Positions 56,491 to 64,000 of a stretch of DNA of 64,000 nt are shown piece by piece. Position 1 is the stretch's first letter. The number at the start of each line of letters is the position of its first letter. The stretch covers positions 7,192,001 to 7,256,000 of the forward strand of contig NW_026944383.1 of the NCBI RefSeq assembly GCF_033439725.1. Direction: 5' to 3'. The position numbers were made by a program, and so were the translations under genes. The notes beneath the pieces are model-generated. The model was not told the origin of the DNA, ran no database searches, and saw only the letters and a list, made by a program, of their open reading frames with translations. This stretch comes from Neurospora tetraspora. Its lineage: Eukaryota > Ascomycota > Sordariomycetes > Sordariales > Sordariaceae.

Positions 56491-56938
56491 ACATAAAATA
56501 AATATGGGACACGGCCATTTGTATGGGATTTCATGGTGACCCAGATTAACCTTTCTCACAACGCCATCATTCTTCAAAATATCAAGATGCATCTTTGTAG
56601 ACAGATAGTCCTAAGCATTGGTATATCATTCCATCTCTCAGCGATGAATTTGGAGTTAGTTTAGCTAAGAAACTTTCAATATCATTTTCGCTCCCTTAGA
56701 TAACAAATAGAAACCTGACCAAGGAAATCTTAGACACTGCGACCAAAACCCGTCATTTTGAGGTCATGAAATTTTCCTTGAAAATGCACTCAACGGGAAA
56801 CCATTTCTTTCCCTCACAAGTCCCTATCAGATTTTTCTTCAAATATTTAAAAAATGCTACGTAGTTGAAACGGAGGTGCTGGTTTTGCTTTCTTAGCATT
56901 TTGTATGTAGATTTGGGTGTCCCATATTTATTTCATGT
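56491..56938. mobile_element. Candidate miniature inverted-repeat element (MITE-like)
   Basis: A 22-nt sequence (AAATAAATATGGGAC within it) at 56491-56512 is repeated inverted at 56917-56938 with 21 of 22 matches. GGCGCCAAG lies further outside on both sides in inverted orientation. The interior (about 400 bp) is AT-rich and non-coding. This looks like a small non-autonomous DNA transposon, possibly with outer ends near 56404 and 56970. No clear target-site duplication was found and no second full copy exists in the window, so the call is tentative. Confidence 0.4.
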
Positions 56939-57218
56939 GGCTCGTTCTTGGCGCCGTCAACGGAACTGTGGGGGCTCAAGTGGGAGTTAGCGGATCCTGC
57001 AGGGATGTTAAGTGCACTGGACGCGCTAAAGCTTCCCAGACGCGTCTTGCATGCCTGACATCCATCCCGTTCTCTTCCATCTTCAACTTCGCACTCTATC
57101 TCGAAAAGGACAACATCCAGTACCAAGATCGCCAAGCTCATGAACTCGCTGCTCCGACCTCGAACCGATCAAACCGATATACAAGTTCTACGGCTCACCT
57201 CTTTGACAGCTCGCCACT

Positions 57219-59581
57219 ATGCCTGCCACTCCCGGACGGCGTTCGTCTCGAGCACAAGAGTATCGTCTACCCGGCGTAACCAGAGAAGATTCGGATGATG
57301 AGCTGGGGACGGACGACTTGCCGTGGGAGTGGATATATGATCGGGAAGAAGATGAAGGAGAAGCCGAGGTTATACCAGCAAGCGGGCCTGGATCGAGGAA
57401 ACGGAAACGAACAACACAGCCAGAGCGCAAGATCATCGGCGCACAAATGGGAGACTTTGAATGTTACGTGGGTGACACTCTGCTTCTCAAGGCTGAAGGC
57501 TCTAATGAAGCCTGGGTTGGGATTGCCTCGGAGTTCTTGGAGGATGATGGCGAAAAGTCAGCGAAATTCATGTGGTTCTCTTCGGAGAAGGAGATTCGCA
57601 ATGGCCCGAAGAAGAGGACGGATTTCGTGGAGGTAGGTTCTGATACCCTTCATTCTAAGAGTCCATGGGTCATATTGCTAACTTTGAAGTGCAGAACGAG
57701 CTTTACATAACACCGAGTTTTGACTTCAACGCCCTAACCACTATCAACGGCAAGGCCGTCGTCATGTCCCAAGAAGCGTTCATGAAACAGTATCCAACCG
57801 GCAAGGTCCCACGAAAATCCAAAGAATTCGGCAAAGTCTTCATCTGCCGTCGAGGCTGCAACACGCGAACATGTACCTACACCGACGAGTTCAAATGGGA
57901 AGATATCTACAAGGGCAAGGAAGATCTCGAGTCCCTCCTCGACTTCGTCCTCAAGCGCACCAAAGCCACCCGAAGGAAACGACAACCCAAAGCCGAATCC
58001 CCCGAACGAGAATACGCCTCCGACGACGACGCCGACGCCGAACCCGCCGCCAAAGTCCCTCGCACCCCCCGCAAACTCAAAGCCCGCAGCAACGCCGCCA
58101 CCCCAACCAGTCGACGCAAAGGCACCAAAGCCGCCCTTGGCGCCGCGGTAACACCCACCTCCCACCGCAAGATCATGATCAAGAAACACCTCGAATTCAC
58201 GCCGCTCGCCACCCGCGTGCTCTCGCCCATGCACATCCAAAACTCCCCCTACCAACTCGCCCGCACCCAGCTCCACGTCGCCTCGGTCCCGACCTCCCTC
58301 CCCTGCCGCGAAGCCGAGTTCTCGCTCGTGTACTCGCACCTCGAAGCGGCCATCACCGACGGCAGCGGCACATGCATCTACATCTCCGGCACGCCCGGCA
58401 CGGGCAAAACCGCCACGGTGCGGGAAGTCGTCTCGCATCTGGACGCCGCCGTGCGCGCCGACGAGCTGGATGACTTCATTTTCGTCGAAATCAACGGCAT
58501 GAAGATCACGGACCCGCACCAATCCTACTCTCTCCTCTGGGAAGCTTTGAAGGGCCAGCGCGTCAGCCCTTCACAGGCATTAGACCTGCTAGAGCGCGAA
58601 TTCAGCCACCCTTCCCCGCGCCGCGTGCCCTGCGTGGTGCTGATGGACGAGCTGGACCAGCTCGTGACCAAGAACCAAGGGGTCATGTACAACTTCTTCA
58701 ACTGGCCCGGACTCAGACACAGTCGGCTGATTGTCCTGGCCGTGGCCAACACGATGGACTTGCCTGAGCGCACGCTGAGTAACAAGATCAGCAGTCGGCT
58801 GGGGTTGACGAGGATTACGTTTCCGGGGTATAATCACGAGCAGCTGATGCGGATCGTGCAGAGCCGGTTGGAGGGCGTGCCGGGGGATATCGTGGATGCG
58901 GACGCGGTGCAGTTTGCTGCTCGCAAAGTGGCGGCGGTGAGCGGTGATGCGAGGCGAGCGTTGGATATTTGTCGACGGGCGGTGGAGTTGGCGGAGGCGG
59001 ATGCGAAGGTTGTTGCTGATGCTGAACCGCCAACGCCGAGCAAGAAGAAGGGTGTTGAAGATAAAGTGGCCGGCAAGAAGAAGGGGTCGGCGGGTAGAGT
59101 CACGATTGAGACGGTGCGGAGGGCTATCAACGAGGCTACGAGTAATCCGCTGCAGCAATACCTGAGGGGCCTCCCCTTTGCATCGAGGTTGTTGCTTACG
59201 GCGCTGCTGTTGCGTACGCAGCGGACTGGGCTGGCGGAGAGCACGTTTGGCGATGTGCTGGAGGAGATGCAGCGGATGATCAAGCTGGCGACCGGGGGCG
59301 ATAGCCGGCCGTTGAACGCTTTGATGGCAACGGCTGGAGTGAGTGCGGCAGACTATGGAGATGGTATCATGGGAGGGGCTAGATCAAAACCCGACGCCAG
59401 GCAGATGCGGCCGGGCGGACTCACCATCGCTGCCGTCGACCTGACGGGAGCAGGTGTCATCAACTTGGAGGCCCACAAGGCCGAGCGGCCGAGCAAGATC
59501 CGGCTGGCTGTTGGAGATGAGGAGGTCAGGTTGGCTTTCCGTGATGATCCTGAAATCAAAGCGCTGGGTGTGCTTCTCTGA
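57219..59581 (+). CDS. orc1: Origin recognition complex subunit 1 (Orc1)
   Basis: Exons 57219-57632 and 57695-59581 give 766 aa. A BAH domain covers about 75-205 (FECYVGDTLLLKAEGSNEAW, then ITPSFDFNALTTINGKAVVM and GKVFICRRGCNTRTCTY). A basic linker (about 235-300, RKRQPKAESPERE; RTPRKLKARSN) follows. The AAA+ ATPase shows Walker A GTPGTGKTATV at about 370, Walker B VVLMDELDQL at about 452, sensor 1 LAVANTMDLPER, and sensor 2 SGDARRALDICRRAVELAEA. The winged-helix C-terminus includes LPFASRLLLTALLLRTQRTG. Orc1 binds ATP in the ORC ring and licenses replication origins with Cdc6 and Cdt1. All key ATPase residues are present. Length is normal for fungi (about 700-900). Confidence 0.96.
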
Positions 59582-59748
59582 ATGATTGTAAATGATACCC
59601 TAGATTTAGAATATGCGCATGGAAATGGGTTCGTTACTGTTCATTGTAAGGTCAAAATCGTTTCGTTGATTAACACGTTGTCCCAGGTTCGTGGTCTATC
59701 CATAATACTCCTGTGGCCTGCTCAGCTCCATGCTGCATTTTATGACAT

Positions 59749-59786
59749 ACTCGAGGGTGGTGCCTTTCTGGCTCTGGGCGCCAAGG
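59749..59786. repeat. Interspersed repeat, copy 2
   Basis: Matches 56404-56445 except for a 4-nt gap (GGTG), 168 bp past the orc1 stop and in the same orientation. It continues as GGTGGCAAAATTTTGGG, similar to the sequence beyond the hairpin in copy 1. Confidence 0.85.
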
Positions 59787-62225
59787 GTGGCAAAATTTTG
59801 GGCCCTGAAAGCGGCTGCCTTTTAGGGCTACCAATCAGATCAGGTTTCCCCCGTCAGCAACGACGACGTCGGTGGACGTCCATCTCTCTGCCCGAGAGGC
59901 AGTACAGCCATCTTTGCCTTTGATTTCTCTCGCACTCATAATGGCTGTTGCTTATCGACATTCTCTCGGATCTTGAACTGATGGCTACTTGCTCGTGAGA
60001 CTCCCTCACAGCTCCAACTCCCGAATTCTACGGCAAGATATAAACAACATCAAGAGAGCTATACACGGGCAGCCATCTTTATGGCAGAGAACAATGTCGA
60101 TGACAGCCTGACAGCTCGAAGGCAACGAACATTGAGAATGTCCTCTGGGTATACAGTCCAAAGGCAACAACACTCAGTGGCTGGGGTTTCTGCCTGTTTC
60201 CATCTCAACCGCACCAGTTCTTCTCTTTGATCAAGGCAAAGGAATCACTCTTGGTTTTCCGTCTGATGGCCACTTTTGTGGGAGATCTGGACTTTGAGCC
60301 GCCGTGACATGATGAGACACCTCACTTCTATCCCAATATGATTGGTCTTTGCATTCCATGGCCTTGGAGGTAGTTCTCTTGAGCTCTTAAATCCCATTTT
60401 CCTCTCTTCTCTGATGACTCCTTGCTTCTGTCCTATATCGAAACAGAGTGTACAGACCGGCTCTTCCCTGTAGCCCATCCGATATCTCACCTTATCTGTT
60501 CATCTGATGTTTGCTCATCAGATCAACGAGGGGAAATTTGAAGACTTTTCCGGATACCCATAATCAAGTCATAATTCACAGATCTGCAAAGGAACAGTAG
60601 ACTTAATCAAGCGACGGAATCTGCTAAATTCATGGCTTGCCTGTGGCACTATTGCGTGCTTGAGACTGAATTCATGGACAGATGTTTTTCAGAATACCGT
60701 TCTCATATTGCATGTCCAAGTCCAGACATACGAGCATTATATCAAGCTGCGTTCGTTAAGTACGTGTATCGAGACACTTCATAGTCCAGATGGTCGAGAC
60801 AAAAGGCCTGAAGACCTCGTTGATGTCTCATTTCAGCAGAGACATCCATAGCAACTATCCGCTTCTGTTTTCCAATATTCTTGCTCACTGCAGTGCAAAG
60901 AGACAACACCGGAAGGAGGAGACTGGACTGTTACTGGGGGTTCTCAAGAACAGAAGACAGTTCATGAGTTTTATTCCGTCCTCTCCCTTGTTTCTCAGCT
61001 TATAAGTTGTTTGGTTTGTCTTCCGCTCTGGATGAAAAGGCGGACAGTCCTCTGCTTTCAAAGAGAGCATTTCCATCTCAACTTGCCAGTAACAGTTGTC
61101 GATCTTGTCAGCGAGGATAAATCTTCTTTATATATATGGGTAGCTTCTTTAGCCACCTTTGTTTTCCAGATCCATATTCGTTCCAGGACCTACACTCCAG
61201 CTACGGGCAAGGCGCTCTTCTCGATGCCCAAGTTCGAATCACAACAGTTCCAACTAAAGCTTCCACTTCTTGCTCCAATCCTTCACGCTCCTGTCACATC
61301 TGGCTCTTGAAAAGGGCTGGATCGTCGTTCCCAAACTTATTCACCGCCGTCACCACCTACAGATACAGATCACATCACGCCAAGAAGGTGCCTGGATCTA
61401 CCGGGGAGTAACCTCACGCAATTTCATGGAAGAGGGCGAACTCACCGCCAACTGTCGCCTCGTTGTTCCTGCCACTTTTAATGCTTACAGGTACGCAAGC
61501 TGTCCTTCTTCCAAAAACTCCACCTCGACGCATGTCACTGCTTTTCTTGTTTGATGGCTCTTTCCATTTCCAAGAAATGGCGAGTCCTGCTCGGCTTGAT
61601 ATCCGGTCTGAAGTGTGGTCTTGCTCTTTCCTCCCGGTCATCAGCTCATTCAACTGATCTGATAAGTTGCGTTTGTCCAGACTGGCTAAGTTTGTTCTTG
61701 CGATCGAAGTATTTAACCATTTGCTGTCAAGTTTCTCTGAGACAGAGACTCCTCGGGGCAAGGACAAATATCTATCAGGAATTTCCGGACAGCGACTTGA
61801 GGTTGCTACACCTTGCTCATCCGACCAGCAATACCACTGCATGAATAAATTAGTCGCAGGAAGACAAGAGCTCAAGCTGTCGGCCGGTTGTGAGTATTCC
61901 ATGGGGCAAGAGCAACCCATATTCCCACAGTCGGATCTTCTCGTGTCCGCTCTTCGGGTGGGCAGTCGTCACTTGGCTCCTTCCCTAATTGCCCAGGCGC
62001 TCCCCCGAAGCGACTGCCAAAGCAACCAGCGAGCCAGTTGCAGTTGCCTCCAGCTGATAGACTTCTCAGTTCGGGCCCGAGTAATCGCGTCGAACATTGT
62101 TTGTTCAGGTCGGGCACGAGAGGGACCAAATTTGCGCCTCGGGTTCTTAAAAGGCCAGCTCCTCCTCTTCCTCCCCCGCCATCTTCTTCTTCCTCTGTTT
62201 ACTCTCATCAATCTTTGGTGTCCCT

Positions 62226-62275
62226 CCACCACCACCACCACCACCACCACCACCACTACCACTACCACTACCACC
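62226..62275. repeat. (CAC)n trinucleotide microsatellite
   Basis: About ten CAC units followed by CACTAC variants, roughly 440 bp before the start at 62713, in the likely promoter or leader. Confidence 0.85.
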
Positions 62276-62482
62276 TGGTTTTCGACATTGTCGTCGTCGT
62301 CGTTGTCATCGTCGTCCTTACCCTTTTACACTTCCTTCTTCCTACTTTTCTCATCTTCTTCCTTTTCTGTCACTTTCCACTGTCAACTCGCGCACTACGC
62401 GTTTGACCCTCGTCGCGTTTGTTCTTTCAACCTGATCTCACCAGGCTGAGGTTTGGGACAGCACGGGATAGATCTCGTCCAA

Positions 62483-62594
62483 ATACCAGGAGTACAAGCT
62501 CACCTTCTGATCTCCGTCGCTTCACGTCCAGTCTCCCTATACCAGGAGTACAAGCTCACTTTCTGATCTCCGTCGCCTCACGTCCAGTCTCCCT
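62483..62594. repeat. 56-bp tandem duplication in the leader
   Basis: Two adjacent copies of a unit beginning ATACCAGGAGTACAAGCTCA and ending TCACGTCCAGTCTCCCT, with about two mismatches in 56. It lies 120-230 bp upstream of the ATG at 62713. Confidence 0.85.
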
Positions 62595-62712
62595 TTTACG
62601 TCATCAAACGACAGATTTTCTCAAACTGCCCTGGAAAAGTTTTCGGAGCTTGGAGTTGCAACACTAGACTTCAGGGTGATTCAAAAGCACAACACTCAAA
62701 ACGCAATTCATC

Positions 62713-64000
62713 ATGTCGCACGTCACTGGAACTCGACAGTCCAAATCTCATTCAGGCGCCTCATCGTCGTCCCAGCGCAGCGGACAGGTGTTTGAGGTCT
62801 TGAGCACTCAGGTGAGTACCTCTCAGCTTTCCCCTTTCTATCAACCAACGCAGTTCTACATCCATTTCTATTGAGGAAGAGTGCTTTCACCCCCATACCA
62901 CCTATACTAATACCGCCTTCCACAGGTGGACTTGTTGGTCCCAACTCGTGGCTTTCGCATTGTGGACGACCAGGACCGAGAGCTCAAGACGATCTTGGAA
63001 CAGATCGAACACCAACACGGTGTCAGGATCCGCCTCAAAGGACAGCAAGATCCCATCCAGATCTCCGCTGCTTCTCCCCAGAACGCCAGGGCGGCCATGG
63101 GCAGCATATTGAAGAGCTTGGTACTCCGCGAAGGTCATGCGACAGTCTGGCAAGATTCAGTACTTGTCGCTCCGCTCAGCGGCGACAAATGTGCCATACG
63201 GATACTTCTCCAGGAGAGCCCTGGAACCACATGGTTTCGACCAGCCGCGGCGCCCACCGACTCTACCGAAGTGGCCGATGCTTTGGCTGTCCAAGCTTAC
63301 AAGAGCGATCTTACTGCTGCGATGATCCGCGTGGGTGATGGCTTGCGGTATTCTCCCAACAGAATGCGCATGCGGATCGCTTTCGGCAAATTGTTCTTCA
63401 AAGAACGCAAGAGGGGTACCACGAGCTATACGCTCGATGAGTTCTCGAGATTGGCTCGCAGGGTGAGCAGTAGAGGAACTTCCTACATGGAGATGAGGTA
63501 AGTGTATACCATGGTTTCTTTCCCTTCTGGTCTTCTTCCCTTCTGGTTTTCTTCTATTCTGCTTGCTTTCCCTGGCGATTATTTTCTAACAATGCTCAGA
63601 CTGGGTGGTGAATCAATGCGCGAAAAGATCCAACATGCTTTCTCCCTCGATCCAGACTTTGGAGACCCCCAAGGCACAGAGAACTTTGTAATTGTAACAA
63701 CGAAGAATATCAACCTCGAAGTGAGCGTCGATGGAAACCAATATAGTGGTTTTACTTTCGGCTCGCTGAACGTCTTCCATCGAGAGAAGAGCCACCGTAG
63801 CGTCGAACTCGCCACGGCATGCCCAGACAAGTAAGTCGCACATCTTCCTCACCTCGTTGCCATACTAACACATCCCAGGAATCACGATTGGGTCATGAAA
63901 GTTGAGTCTCCCATCGATGAGACCGGCAATAAGCTTCCACTGGATCAGCGTACACTCAGCAAGGGCATCAAGATTCGCCCCAGCGCCAACGCTAACGCCA
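62713..64000 (+). CDS. Uncharacterised protein with KH-like N-terminal segment (partial, runs off window)
   Basis: Exons so far: 62713-62811, 62926-63497, 63600-63830 and 63879 to the window end, giving about 340 residues without a stop. After a Ser-rich start (MSHVTGTRQSKSHSG), residues about 34-95 read VDLLVPTRGFRIVDDQDREL, IEHQHGVRIRLKG and AAMGSILKSL, a pattern like a KH RNA-binding fold (an isoleucine-rich helix, GxRIRLKG strand). The next part (EVADALAVQAYKSDLTAAMI, RMRMRIAFGKLFFKERKRGT, YTLDEFSRLARRVSSRGTSY) looks like a conserved fungal domain of unknown function that I cannot name with certainty. The rest of the gene lies beyond the window. The long, repeat-bearing leader upstream suggests complex transcriptional or translational control (inference). 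Confidence 0.65.

Larger units (their letters stand above)
56371..57218. other. Intergenic region between prp46 and orc1, with repeat structures
   Basis: About 0.85 kb. It begins with a 42-bp sequence repeated downstream of orc1, then a 28-nt perfect hairpin, then an AT-rich block bounded by inverted repeats (see separate entries). The last 250 bases are probably the orc1 promoter. Confidence 0.6.
59582..62712. other. 3.1-kb region before the last gene, possible long leader
   Basis: No frame here is supported as a gene; the longest (61667-62449) is interrupted in meaning by a CAC microsatellite and shows no domain. The left 250 bases hold repeat copy 2. From about 61.9 kb the sequence becomes pyrimidine-rich with many TCTTCCTC runs, a (CAC)n tract and a 56-bp tandem duplication, which fits a promoter and long 5' leader of the gene at 62713. 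Many short upstream ATGs are present. Confidence 0.4.

Noticed and set aside
59784-59794. GGTGGCAAA, the yeast Rpn4 proteasome box
   Set aside because: It lies downstream of orc1, inside the repeat copy, and not upstream of rpn10 or nas6; probably chance.
61667-62449. 260-codon frame with a Thr run
   Set aside because: The Thr run is a CAC microsatellite, composition is unlike neighbouring genes, and no domain is visible; more likely leader sequence.

Overview
The window is nuclear DNA of a filamentous ascomycete (Pezizomycotina, most likely Sordariomycetes, perhaps Sordariales). The evidence is gene content (Tma22, Rpn10, Sla1, Orc1 and Prp46 of fungal type), short introns of about 50-115 nt with GTRNGT donors and CTAAC/CTGAC-like branch sites, CANNATG start contexts and alternating gene orientation without operons. 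All intron positions were inferred by eye from splice signals, frame continuity and protein-family conservation, and no transcript data were available.

Layout. Left third (about 2-23 kb), conserved housekeeping genes: tma22 (+, translation recycling), nbl1/borealin-like (-, chromosomal passenger complex), rpn10 (+, proteasome ubiquitin receptor), trs23 (-, TRAPP), yea4 (+, UDP-GlcNAc transporter), AMP deaminase (+), sla1 (+, endocytic actin coat) and a TLC-domain membrane protein (-).

Centre (24.4-37.6 kb): four genes I cannot assign to a characterised family. They form a tandemly duplicated, divergently transcribed two-gene module. Unit 1 is a large protein on the minus strand (24389-28205) and a smaller partner on the plus strand (29124-30728). 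Unit 2 repeats the arrangement (30889-35025 minus, 35803-37563 plus). The two large proteins are paralogues, sharing a helical, repeat-like N-terminal half with an intron at the same place. The two small proteins are paralogues, sharing an approximately 290-residue domain and a later hydrophobic segment containing LLYWL or LLLYWL. Both divergent promoters carry the 16-mer CACTGCATCAAGCTGA. Repeated linkage, orientation and shared promoter sequence suggest that the two products work together. This is the best candidate here for an undescribed system.

Right third (38-64 kb), again mostly conserved: cog8 (+, Golgi tether), hem25 (+, mitochondrial glycine carrier for haem synthesis), a coiled-coil protein with a DUF8035-like end (-), pfd1 (-, prefoldin), alkaline ceramidase (-), sgm1/TMF-like golgin (+), nas6 (-, proteasome assembly chaperone), prp46 (+, spliceosome), orc1 (+, replication origin recognition) and the 5' part of an uncharacterised gene with a KH-like start (+), cut by the window end. 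A short repeat occurs downstream of both prp46 and orc1, next to a 448-bp inverted-repeat structure resembling a miniature transposon. No rRNA, CRISPR array, retroelement or convincing tRNA was seen.
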